This document shows, one piece after another, positions 8,558 through 16,500 of a stretch of DNA of 36,757 nucleotides. The notes under the pieces were generated by a model. That model had not been told where the DNA came from. It saw nothing but the letters and a program-made list of their open reading frames with translations, and did not search any database. The number at the start of each line of letters is the position of its first letter. The first letter of the stretch is position 1. A program made the translations under genes and the position numbers. Source of the DNA: Candidatus Omnitrophota bacterium (GTDB taxonomy: Bacteria > Omnitrophota > Gorgyraeia > Gygaellales > JAMWDD01); the NCBI GenBank assembly GCA_028717645.1, contig JAQUNK010000013.1:1-36757 (forward strand), in the 5' to 3' direction.

Positions 8558-8970
8558 TCCGATGCGACACCTCTGTCTTTAGTGCTTAACGATACGAAGA
8601 TCACCCCGGCCATAATGAAGAATATCCCGGACCATCTTAAGAGCGATATTTTTTCATGAAGTGCAATAACCGAGACCAGGGGAACCATTATGTAGCTAAA
8701 ACTCGCTATGGGTACCGCGACGCTTAGGTCGATCTTGGAAAGGATCGTGCTCCAGAAGACGAATTCCGTGGCTACGATCACTATGCCCAGCCATAAAAAT
8801 CCGCTGGAGACGACCGCCTTCATAAAAACAAAGGCATCTAGGGCGTTGGAAACGATCAAACCGCTTTCCGGCAAAGCGGTCCTTTTAAAAAAGTAATGCG
8901 CTAATGTCTCTAAGACATCGGTCAATATGAGGAATAAAATTATTTTTAAGGTAACTCTGCTTTTACGCAT
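8554..8970 (-). CDS. Half-size EamA/DMT-family membrane protein (four helices), first of a pair
   Basis: A 138-residue protein with four predicted helices and the EamA-like C-terminal half (VIALHEKISLLRWSGIFFIMAGV). AAAGGA precedes the ATG at 8970. It is related in pattern to the downstream 124-residue partner: both contain LSKIDL followed by a helix and an E-(R/K)-(V/I) turn. The pair therefore looks like an ancient duplication that now forms a two-gene heterodimer, comparable to ArnE/ArnF or paired SMR proteins. It is probably co-transcribed with the PilZ and helicase genes downstream. Confidence 0.75.
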   Translation of the reverse strand: MRKSRVTLKIILFLILTDVLETLAHYFFKRTALPESGLIVSNALDAFVFMKAVVSSGFLWLGIVIVATEFVFWSTILSKIDLSVAVPIASFSYIMVPLVSVIALHEKISLLRWSGIFFIMAGVIFVSLSTKDRGVASE

Positions 8971-9050
8971 TTTCCTTTATAATTCCTGGTAGTTTCATCA
9001 AAATTTAAAATGGAGATGGGCTTATTCAGCACGGGCTTATTCTGGAAGTA

Positions 9051-9121
9051 CTGCCCCGCATGGACTCGAACCATGATAACAAGATCCAGAATCTTGTGTC
9101 CTACCATTAGACGACAGGGCA
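9051..9121 (-). tRNA. tRNA-Gln (anticodon CTG), CCA not encoded
   Basis: On the minus strand the acceptor TGCCCTG pairs with CGGGGCA (one T-G pair) and the discriminator is G, as is usual for tRNA-Gln. The anticodon arm CAAGA/TCTTG encloses TTCTGGA, giving CTG. The T arm is CATGG/CCATG around TTCGAGT. The gene continues with TAC instead of CCA, unlike the three other tRNAs in this window, so the 3' end must be completed by tRNA nucleotidyltransferase. Its 5' half lies inside a duplicated segment described separately. Confidence 0.9.
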
Positions 9122-9149
9122 AAAAATAACGTATCGAACCTACCATCCC
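9106..9149. repeat. Direct repeat copy 1, covering the 5' end of tRNA-Gln
   Basis: The 44 bases here (attagacgacagggc...ccatccc) recur identically at 9242-9285, an offset of 136 bases. Copy 1 contains the first 16 bases of the intact tRNA-Gln and its immediate upstream region. Both copies run into an ATCCC...GGGAT hairpin whose loop differs (9145-9182 and 9281-9306). Both hairpins are followed by TTAAAT. Confidence 0.9.
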
Positions 9150-9387
9150 TGGTTCAGTCGCTTGCGCTTCTTCGCCAGGGATTAAATTCGCACTTATAAC
9201 TTATGTCGTCCTTTGGACTCCATAAGTTATGTGCTCATTTAATTAGACGACAGGGCAAAAAATAACGTATCGAACCTACCATCCCCCTGGCGTAGCCGAG
9301 GGGGATTAAATGCGTAGGTTATTATACCACTTAAATTCAAATTTTTAAGGAGATTTTACTTATTTATGGTATATTATAGAAGTTAAA
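9122..9387. other. Intergenic region between tRNA-Gln and the flippase gene, three hairpins
   Basis: The region holds three stem-loops. ATCCCTGG/CCAGGGAT is at 9145-9182, ATAACTTATG/CATAAGTTAT at 9196-9230 and ATCCCCC/GGGGGAT at 9281-9306. It also holds the second copy of the tRNA-linked repeat. The last 45 bases before 9388 are very AT-rich and include TATATT at 9370, a possible -10 element for the flippase gene without a convincing -35. No protein-coding frame is supported. Confidence 0.6.
9242..9285. repeat. Direct repeat copy 2, orphan 5' fragment of tRNA-Gln
   Basis: Identical to 9106-9149. It contains only the first 16 bases of the tRNA (TGCCCTGTCGTCTAAT on the minus strand) and then diverges, so it is a truncated tRNA remnant. 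Between the copies is an inverted repeat, ATAACTTATG at 9196-9205 with CATAAGTTAT at 9221-9230. This suggests partial tandem duplication, or an insertion and excision scar, at the tRNA locus. Confidence 0.85.
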
Positions 9388-10644
9388 ATGAACCCTAAAG
9401 TAATCACAAAAAAAGAAAAAAAAGTCGTCTGGCAGAGTTTTGTTTCGCTTTCGACTCTGCAAGGCATAAACTACCTCCTACCTTTGGTCATCCTACCCTA
9501 CCTTTTCCGTGCGCTGGGTGCAGGAAAATTCGGGTTGATCGCCTTTGCCCAGGCCTTTGTGCAATATTTTATGATCCTCACCGATTACGGCTTCAGCCTC
9601 ACTGCCACCCGGGAAATTTCTTTATGTAAAGACGAAAAAGAACAAGTCTGCCAAATATTCTCTTCGGTCCTAACGGTCAAGGCCATTATGACCGGTATCA
9701 GTTTCCTGATACTGCTGCTAGTCCTAGACTTTGTGCCCAGGTTCGGTAAGGATTGGCTGGTCTATATACTCAGCTTCGGCGCGGTGATCGGGAATACCCT
9801 GTTCCCGGTCTGGTTTTTCCAGGGCAAAGAAAAAATGTTTTACATCACCGCCGTCAATATGATCGGTGGCGTGGCCGGTGTGATCTGTTTGTTCCTTTTT
9901 GTCAACGGGCCTGCGGACTACCTCTATGTGCCGCTGTTTAACTCACTCGTCGCCATACTCACCGGTATTTATTCTCTTTTCATCGCCTTCAGAAGGTTCG
10001 AACTAAAATTCGTTTTCCAGACTTATGAGGATATCCAGCAAAAATTAAAAGCAGGCCGCAGCCTTTTTATCTCTATCGTAGCGATAAATGCCTACACGGC
10101 AACGCGGGTTTTTGCTATCGGGCTACTCACCAACAATGTGATCACCGGATATTACTCTATTGCCGAACGCGTGGCTAATTTTATCCAGACATTCCCCCTA
10201 ACCTCCCTCTCCCAGGCGCTGTACCCCAGAATAAATAAAATATATTCCCGCAGTAAGAAACGCGCGGCAAGGTTGATGCATAAGATCCAGAATTCCACCA
10301 GTTTTATCTATTTATGCATATTGATCGCGGTCTATTTTTCTACACCGCTGATCGTAAAGATCTTCTGCCCGGCCGAGTGCCCTGAACTTGTTATTGCACT
10401 AAGGATCCTGCTAGTCTCGGTATTTTTTGTCTGCGCCAACGCCTTCAGGATACAATTCCTGCTGGTCCTGGGCAGGCCCGACCTTTATTCCAGGCTCCAT
10501 ATCAGTGCGGCACTTATCGGCCTTCCGCTTATCTTTATCTTGATCAACCATCTTTCTTTTGTGGGCGCTGCCCTGGCCACGGTGATCATCGAAGCCGGGA
10601 TTACTCTCTTCACCTTTAAGATAGTCCGAGACCTACTCAAATAA
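9388..10644 (+). CDS. Wzx-type polysaccharide flippase (MOP superfamily)
   Basis: A 418-residue polytopic membrane protein with about 12 predicted helices. The N-terminal pattern WQSFVSLSTLQGINYLLPL...LPYLFRALGAGKFGL and the following YGFSLTATREIS are typical of RfbX/Wzx O-antigen and teichoic-acid flippases, which move undecaprenyl-diphosphate-linked oligosaccharides across the inner membrane. Length is normal for the family. No polymerase or glycosyltransferase cluster surrounds it, so the substrate is unknown. The EamA pair and the TMTC-like glycosyltransferase nearby also suggest cell-surface glycan work. The gene ends 46 bases before the PilZ-PilT gene, which has its own promoter. Confidence 0.88.
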   Translation: MNPKVITKKEKKVVWQSFVSLSTLQGINYLLPLVILPYLFRALGAGKFGLIAFAQAFVQYFMILTDYGFSLTATREISLCKDEKEQVCQIFSSVLTVKAIMTGISFLILLLVLDFVPRFGKDWLVYILSFGAVIGNTLFPVWFFQGKEKMFYITAVNMIGGVAGVICLFLFVNGPADYLYVPLFNSLVAILTGIYSLFIAFRRFELKFVFQTYEDIQQKLKAGRSLFISIVAINAYTATRVFAIGLLTNNVITGYYSIAERVANFIQTFPLTSLSQALYPRINKIYSRSKKRAARLMHKIQNSTSFIYLCILIAVYFSTPLIVKIFCPAECPELVIALRILLVSVFFVCANAFRIQFLLVLGRPDLYSRLHISAALIGLPLIFILINHLSFVGAALATVIIEAGITLFTFKIVRDLLK

Positions 10645-10650
10645 TTTATA

Positions 10651-10680
10651 TTGAAAACAACTTAGTTTTAGTAGTATACT
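10651..10680 (+). promoter_or_regulatory. Sigma-70-type promoter for the PilZ-PilT gene; leader nearly absent
   Basis: TTGAAA at 10651-10656 and TATACT at 10675-10680 are separated by 18 bases. The expected transcription start near 10687 is only about 4 bases before the ATG at 10691, and no ribosome-binding site is present. The mRNA is therefore probably leaderless or almost so. Confidence 0.6.
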
Positions 10681-10690
10681 AATTAACACT

Positions 10691-12091
10691 ATGGCAGAAA
10701 ACTTTACTGAAAAAAGGAAATATTCAAGGATACCGGTAGCCCTGAAGATAAAATACACCAGGGCAAACGAGCCGGAACCCGTCTACAAAGATGCGCTCTC
10801 GACGGATATCAGCCAAAACGGCATACTTATCCGTACGGAAGAAGCCGTACCCGTATCCACTCCGATAGAACTATATATCTCCAGTGTCCGCCTGCCCAGC
10901 CCGATAAAAGCCACCGGTAAAGTGGTGCGCACGGAAATAATCGAAGAAGGTAAAGCCTATAATATCGGCATTTTCTTCACCGGCATAGAAGATAAATACG
11001 CAGATTTTATCAAGAAATATATCCAGGCGGTAGACCTGGACAAGATTTTAAATTTTGCTATTCAAAAAAAGGCCTCGGATATCCATTTTGTTTCTAACCA
11101 GCCTCCGATCATGCGGCTTTACGATGAATTGATCCCCGTGCATGATAAAGTGCTTAGCCCCGATGAAATCAAAGGCCTGATCTACGGGTTCCTGCCCGAC
11201 CGGCAGAAAGAAAAGTTTGAGACAGAACTGGAGCTGGATACTTCTTACGTAAACGATATGGGCCGTTTCCGTGTAAACGTCCATCAGGAAAAAGGCCAGC
11301 TCGGAGCGGCCTTCCGGCATATTTCTACACAGATAAAAAGTGCGACAGAACTTGGCCTGCCCAAGGTAGTGGCAGACCTGGCACTTAAGCCCAACGGCCT
11401 TATCCTGGTCACCGGCCCGACGGGCAGCGGTAAATCCACCACCCTGGCTGCGATGATCGAACTGATCAACCAAAGCAGAAAATGTATGATCATCAGCCTC
11501 GAAGACCCCATCGAATACTTGTATCAGTCGAAAAAAAGCATTATCCGCCAGCGGGAGATCGGCTTCGATTCACATTCTTTTATCGACGCGCTCAAACATA
11601 CATTAAGGCAGGATGTGGATGTCATCCTGATCGGTGAGATCCGCGACCTTGATTCTATTACCGTGGCACTTACTGCCGCAGAGACCGGTCACTTGGTCCT
11701 GACCACCCTGCACACTACGGATACCATCTCAACCATCAACCGAGTAATTGATGTTTTCCCGGCGGGCCAGCAGCAACAAGTACGAATGCAGCTGGCGGAA
11801 ACACTCAGGGGAATAATCGCGCAGATTTTGATCCCGAAGAAAGATAGGACCGGCCTGGCGGTAGCGACGGAAATTATGATCCAGACCCCGGCCGTAGCCA
11901 ATGTTATCCGGCAGGGAAACTCAGAACAATTGCGCAGTATCCTTCAAACCGGTGCACAGTTCGGTATGCAGACAATGGATAGTTCTCTACTGCAGTTATA
12001 TAAGGACGGGATTATTTCTCTCGAGGATGCCAAGACCTTTGTAAAAGACCCCACTATACTCTCTAAAGCCCAGGTAAAACCTACCGTTTAA
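10691..12091 (+). CDS. PilZ-PilT fusion: c-di-GMP-binding domain joined to type IV pilus retraction ATPase
   Basis: A 466-residue fusion. Residues about 8-115 are a PilZ domain, with RKYSRIP for the arginine motif and DISQNG for the (D/N)xSxxG motif. Residues about 120-455 are a complete PilT-type secretion ATPase: an N-terminal ASDIHF region, Walker A GPTGSGKS at 242-249, the Asp box (EDPIEYLY), Walker B with VILIGEIRD, the His box with TTLHTTDT, and a C-terminal ANVIRQGNSEQL segment matching the AIRNLIRE-type motif needed for retraction. PilT hydrolyses ATP to depolymerise type IV pili at the inner membrane. The fusion implies direct control of retraction by c-di-GMP in the same chain, whereas known cases mostly use separate PilZ proteins. 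Conserved motifs look intact in both halves. Confidence 0.92.
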   Translation: MAENFTEKRKYSRIPVALKIKYTRANEPEPVYKDALSTDISQNGILIRTEEAVPVSTPIELYISSVRLPSPIKATGKVVRTEIIEEGKAYNIGIFFTGIEDKYADFIKKYIQAVDLDKILNFAIQKKASDIHFVSNQPPIMRLYDELIPVHDKVLSPDEIKGLIYGFLPDRQKEKFETELELDTSYVNDMGRFRVNVHQEKGQLGAAFRHISTQIKSATELGLPKVVADLALKPNGLILVTGPTGSGKSTTLAAMIELINQSRKCMIISLEDPIEYLYQSKKSIIRQREIGFDSHSFIDALKHTLRQDVDVILIGEIRDLDSITVALTAAETGHLVLTTLHTTDTISTINRVIDVFPAGQQQQVRMQLAETLRGIIAQILIPKKDRTGLAVATEIMIQTPAVANVIRQGNSEQLRSILQTGAQFGMQTMDSSLLQLYKDGIISLEDAKTFVKDPTILSKAQVKPTV

Positions 12092-12110
12092 CGCGCCAAA
12101 ACGCGTGGCG
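12092..12110. terminator. Short hairpin between converging genes
   Basis: ACGCG with CGCGT, or alternatively CGCC with GGCG, can pair across a few A residues in the 26-base gap between the PilZ-PilT gene and the HAMP-like gene. The stem is short and the T-run weak, so a terminator function is only possible. Confidence 0.3.
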
Positions 12111-12117
12111 GCAAATC

Positions 12118-12546
12118 TTATTTCTCTGCTTTATCTATCAGTTTATTGATTTTTTCGACCAACGGCCAGAATTTATCCTTTTTTCTGACCAGGATATGGC
12201 CGATGATCTTACCTTCGACGCGTTCATCCAGTTCGCGCACGATGCGGTCGAAAGGGCCGATGATGGTGTGGCTTATCTTATAGGCCCAGAAAAGTATGGC
12301 CGTGATGATGACCGGAGTGGCAATAAGCAAGACCACGACTACTTTCTTTGCGGCGGGAATGATGTTGTAAGCAATTGCCTCGGGTATAGCCATTTCGCTG
12401 GCAGTAATGCCGAAAATCAAATAATAAAGGCCGACAATCAGAATAATCGCCGGCAAGAGTGCGGCCAGGGAAACCAGCTGAAAGATCTGCCGGTGCAGTT
12501 TGTTGGCAAAAATATATTTCCTTTTGTTGCTTTCTTTTTCATTCAT
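12118..12546 (-). CDS. Two-helix membrane protein with a HAMP-like C-terminus
   Basis: A 142-residue protein. A basic N-terminus (residues 1-18) precedes two membrane segments (about 22-46 and 70-92), separated by a short loop. The C-terminal 50 residues resemble a HAMP linker: a proline after the second helix (IIGPFDRIVREL) and a second amphipathic helix with FWPLVEKINKLI. No kinase, cyclase or chemoreceptor output domain follows. Family knowledge suggests a signal-transducing membrane piece that partners another protein, or a degenerated receptor. Its start overlaps the end of the DUF3047 gene by 8 bases, so the two are co-transcribed. Confidence 0.65.
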   Translation of the reverse strand: MNEKESNKRKYIFANKLHRQIFQLVSLAALLPAIILIVGLYYLIFGITASEMAIPEAIAYNIIPAAKKVVVVLLIATPVIITAILFWAYKISHTIIGPFDRIVRELDERVEGKIIGHILVRKKDKFWPLVEKINKLIDKAEK

Positions 12547-13210
12547 TTTTATACCCCACTTTTAGGTCGGTATATTCTGCTTCCGCAGTCGAAAGAGAAT
12601 TATCCGCATCGGTCATTATCGCTATGGCTCCCACTTCACCCGGATTTGAGCCAAAGGCCTTTTTGTAATCTTCGAACACGTTCCTTTCGACGGCAAACCA
12701 GCCTTTTGAATGTTTGGTGCCGGATTCAGCTACGATTATTTTGATATTACCGTAATATGGGCTGGTCATCACCGTATCCCTGGCCATAAATTCATCCCAG
12801 ACATATTCGATGCACCTGATATTGGTAAAAATAAGCGCAGGAAAAATAACATAGACCCGCGCGGCATAGTCGTCCTTTTCCAGCCATCCCCCTTCTGCCG
12901 TGCCGGCCTTTTTAGGAAATTGGAGCACCTTCCATTTCCAGCTGATCATCGGCTCATTATTGGGATTAAACCTGATCTTATAAAATATTCCGGAACAGGT
13001 CTGATTGCTGTCCGCAAGCAGGTAGCTTTTTTTCTTATCCGGTACGACTTCGTATAAAACCTTGCCCTTGAAAACTTTTTCTTCCCATTCTTTCAGGGCA
13101 TCTTTCTTATCGAATTCGAATAATTTGGGCAGGAAAGCGGTATAGGCACAATAAGCAGAAAATAGGACTATTATTACAGTAAGGATTGGAATTAATCTAA
13201 CTTTACGCAT
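12539..13210 (-). CDS. DUF3047-family exported or anchored protein
   Basis: About 223 residues from the ATG at 13210. A TTG at 13246 would add 12 residues, but the sequence MRKVRLIPILTVIIVLFSAY makes a better N-terminal signal anchor. The remainder looks soluble and beta-rich. DUF3047-type features include a W-x-W-K core (ISWKWKV), KDDYAARVYV, and near the C-terminus IAIMTDADNS followed by AEAEYTDL, the usual ending of this family. The family has no established activity. The overlap with the downstream HAMP-like gene suggests a shared periplasmic or membrane function. Confidence 0.75.
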   Translation of the reverse strand: MRKVRLIPILTVIIVLFSAYCAYTAFLPKLFEFDKKDALKEWEEKVFKGKVLYEVVPDKKKSYLLADSNQTCSGIFYKIRFNPNNEPMISWKWKVLQFPKKAGTAEGGWLEKDDYAARVYVIFPALIFTNIRCIEYVWDEFMARDTVMTSPYYGNIKIIVAESGTKHSKGWFAVERNVFEDYKKAFGSNPGEVGAIAIMTDADNSLSTAEAEYTDLKVGYKNE

Positions 13211-13304
13211 CAATTCAATTTTACCGCTAAGCAGGCACCGCGTCAAACAAATTCATGTTAGATTTGGCTAATTGCTACGTCTATTATAGTAGGAGGTAAA
13301 GAAT

Positions 13305-13476
13305 AGCAAATCCGAAATCCGAAATTCGAAATACGAAATCCAAAACAAATCACAAATCACAAATCCCAATTATCCAAAGCCCAAACGCTATGATTTAAAG
13401 GTCTCTATGAGTTTGGGGAATTGTGATTTGCAATTTCTAATTTGTTTCTAATTTGGATATTCGGATTTCGAATTTT
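13305..13476. repeat. Long imperfect palindrome, MITE- or REP-like (copy A)
   Basis: The left arm is built from repeated short phrases such as CCGAAAT, TTCGAAAT and ACAAATCAC. The right arm carries their complements in reverse order (GTGATTTG, ATTCGGATTTCG). The two arms can fold into a hairpin of about 170 bases with imperfect pairing. A second element with the same phrases lies at 33033-33173. It encodes nothing. It looks like a non-autonomous dispersed element. Confidence 0.85.
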
Positions 13477-13484
13477 AAAGAAGA

Positions 13485-13548
13485 GGCGCCGCTTGTTAAC
13501 GAATCCTTTTCCTTAAGACGCCCTCTTAAGGAAGGAACAAACAGCGCC
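13485..13548 (-). terminator. Large terminator of the giant gene
   Basis: The core is a perfect 10-bp stem, TTCCTTAAGA at 13509-13518 with TCTTAAGGAA at 13524-13533. It is enclosed by an outer GGCGC/GCGCC stem (13485-13489 and 13544-13548) and intermediate partial pairing. Read on the minus strand it begins 9 bases after the giant gene's stop and is followed by TCTTCTTT. This is the expected shape of a Rho-independent terminator, though larger than usual. Confidence 0.75.
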
Positions 13549-13557
13549 CTTTTTCGT

Positions 13558-16500
13558 TTATGCCAAAGGAATTGATCCTGTATCTTTCATCTCTCTAAAG
13601 AACTCTATGCTCTCCTCATCTAATTGCTCTTTCTGCCCCAACACAGTGAGCAACTTCATCAACAGATCTTTCTGCTGATAATCATTAGTGACATTATGCT
13701 TTAAAAGCGAAATTGCCTGTTTGAGATACAGCGCTGCTAATGCATCCCAGCCGTGCTTGAACATTCCTTGCGCAAAATAAATTTTCCTGTCCACCGGGTT
13801 AGCCGGTGCATCCTTGCCTAAGTCCATCTGCTTTATTTGGATGGAACTAAAATCTATCCCAGCGATATCTTGCTTTGAGAGCGGCGATGAAGATGAAGCC
13901 ACGCCAGACTCCTCTGGATCGCGGAATCGCTGAGGTAGCCGAGAGAAGTAAGGCGAGCCTTCTTTGGTAAGCAATTGGCTGATTGCCTGGCCTTTCCGGG
14001 GATATACCATAAACTGTATAGCACCATCGTTCCTGCCCGGGCCGTTAGAAACAAACAATAATCCTCTTTCATTTAATGCCGCTTTTAAATATTTTATCGC
14101 TTCTACCCGCTGGTGTATGTCGTAATATCCCAGGACATTGGAGACCAAAACCACATCTATATTTTCCAATCTTTTCCCATTGATATTTACCTTGCTTAGA
14201 TCAAAACTACCGTCATAATGCGTGAAGTACAGCTTAATGCCTTCTAGTTTTGCTTCGAGTGCCGGATCCTTCAAACTATCGTTCGCCTTCTTTACATATT
14301 CGGGCCTACTATCTACGCCGACCATAGTAATATCCTTAAAACCAGCCTCTTTCAATTTCAGCGCTAATTCTTTGGTTACCGATCCGCCGTCATATCCAAT
14401 ACCGACATCTACGACCAGCAAGGGCTTGTCCTTGGAGAATTTTTCCGCGGTGAACGAAAATCTTTGGGTAGAAATTGTTTCCCCTCCCAATATCTTTATT
14501 ATCTCATCATGCAGGCGATCCAGCCGCCCCGACCAGGTAAGGCCGCGGATCTGCGTGAAAACTGAATGCTCTTCTATTTCTACCGGCGAAGAGGCAAAAG
14601 ATTCTGATTCTGGAAATTCTCCAGCCGCTTTATCCGCAATAACTTCCGGCGCAATATCGTTTAATTTAGTTATATTGCTGCTGAATTCGTTAATAAGATT
14701 CTCTTCGGCCCGACGCGTTTCATAACCTTCCGCGCCAAGGACATGGAGTAAATTGGCCAAGAAATGTGTATGCTCAAAATAATAAAATGCCTTAAGTTCA
14801 TCTCCTGTAAATTTCTGGGCATAAGAAGGCTTGATAACAGGATAAACTTTATTGGTACTAGTGTTCCGATCAAATAACGGATCAACGCTTTCTAATTTTG
14901 GCATGCGGTCTACGGGTGACCAATATCTTGATACTCCGCTTTGATCCTGAGGATCATAATCTTTATAGGAAGAGACAGGGACGTTTTTATAGGTGAATGC
15001 CTTGTTAGCAAAATACATATAAAATACTTCAAAAGATATCCCTTCTTTGGTATTAAATGGCTTGAGATTAAGATTAAATATTCCGTTTGCTTTTTTTATA
15101 GCATCGCTATTCAGAAGGGTATCCCCGAAAAGTGAATCCGTGCCATGAAAATCATATCCTGAATCAGTATCTACGATCAGGATATGTTGCGTATCTTTAA
15201 AAACTCCCTGATCATAAAGATATTTCACAAAATAGGCTGCTTGTTCCGGGCTTTTCCGTATCGCATCATAGTTACCCATCGTCGCCCAAACGCTGTGCAT
15301 TCGCTCGGCAGGAAAACCCTGTTCGCCTAAAACTTCACTCATATATCTGGCAGCCTCATAAAGAGGATCTGCCCCTGCCCTCAAGAATACTATGCGCGTA
15401 TCCGGCTGCTCTTTCGCTTTTTCAAAAACCTTGCCCAGGAATTTAAAAACTGCCGTTGCCGTATCTCTACGTTCTTGATAATACTTTGAGGAAACGCTTG
15501 TAGTATAAACATCGGGGAATTTTTCTTTAAGCTGCGCAGTTGCTTTCTGCCACATAGCAAATGCTATTGTGCCTTCCACCGGCGAAGACGAGCCTTCGGC
15601 CACAGATTGGCGGATGATATAAGAACCTTTTTCTTTAGGGTCAATATTCCTCATATCTAATCCCACTTTGCCTGCTGCTTCTTCCAGCTCAAGGTTACGA
15701 TCAACGCTGCTAAGCAAAACAATGCCCTCGGGTTTTAAGGTCTTTTTCATGGCTAGAAGCATATGTTCATAAATCTCAGGATCGCCAGAACTACCTGCGA
15801 TAACAGGCTTAAACTCAGGGTTAAACAAGCCGCTGGAGAAGATAAAATCTACTTTTGCCTCGAAATCATAATCGCCGATGCCTTGGACGGGGATGCCGAA
15901 ATAACTGATCTTCCCTTCGTCTCTGGTCTTAAGGCGCGGGTCTACCACAATGATCCGGCTGTCCGGTAACTGGCCGGACAACTTTTGCGGAAAATCCTTG
16001 CTGGGCGTGCCGACCAGCATAATGGTCTCGCCGTCTAAGCGGCGCATAGTCTCTTGAGAAGTTATTTTTAATTGGCGGCTGTAGGCCCTGATCAGAGCAC
16101 CCCAAAACTGTTCCGAATGGTCGTCTGCCATCGGTGAAGAGGAAACGGGTCCTGTTATTTTCTCTTTTAAATAGGCCCTTATTTTTTCCGTCGCCAAGCC
16201 GGTAACTATATGATTTATTTCCTGCCTGCTCTCCGGAGCTTTATTCAGGTTATCGCTGATCTCTTGCTCCGTAAAGGGCTTAAAAAATGCGGTGAAATCA
16301 TTGTTGATCACACTTAAACTACTCTTAATGACGTCATTGTAATGCGCGGCGATCCGCGCATGGGGAAGACGGACGATGCTCAATTTATCCACATCGAAGC
16401 CTTTGATCTGGCTATTCCTATCAATGCCGTAGTTTTGGATCTTTATATCTTCATCCCAGACGCCCGTCTGTAGCACTTCCAAATGTCTTTTCTTTAACTC

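Larger units (their letters stand above)
13211..13557. other. 347-base gap between the DUF3047 gene and the giant gene
   Basis: The gap holds a long imperfect palindrome at 13305-13476 and the terminator of the giant gene at 13485-13548. No coding frame is supported. The DUF3047 promoter must lie between about 13211 and 13300, where I see AT-rich sequence but no clear consensus pair. Confidence 0.6.

Noticed and set aside
12196-12744. A 182-codon plus-strand frame opposite the HAMP-like and DUF3047 genes
   Set aside because: It spans two overlapping real genes on the other strand, and its translation shows no recognisable domain.
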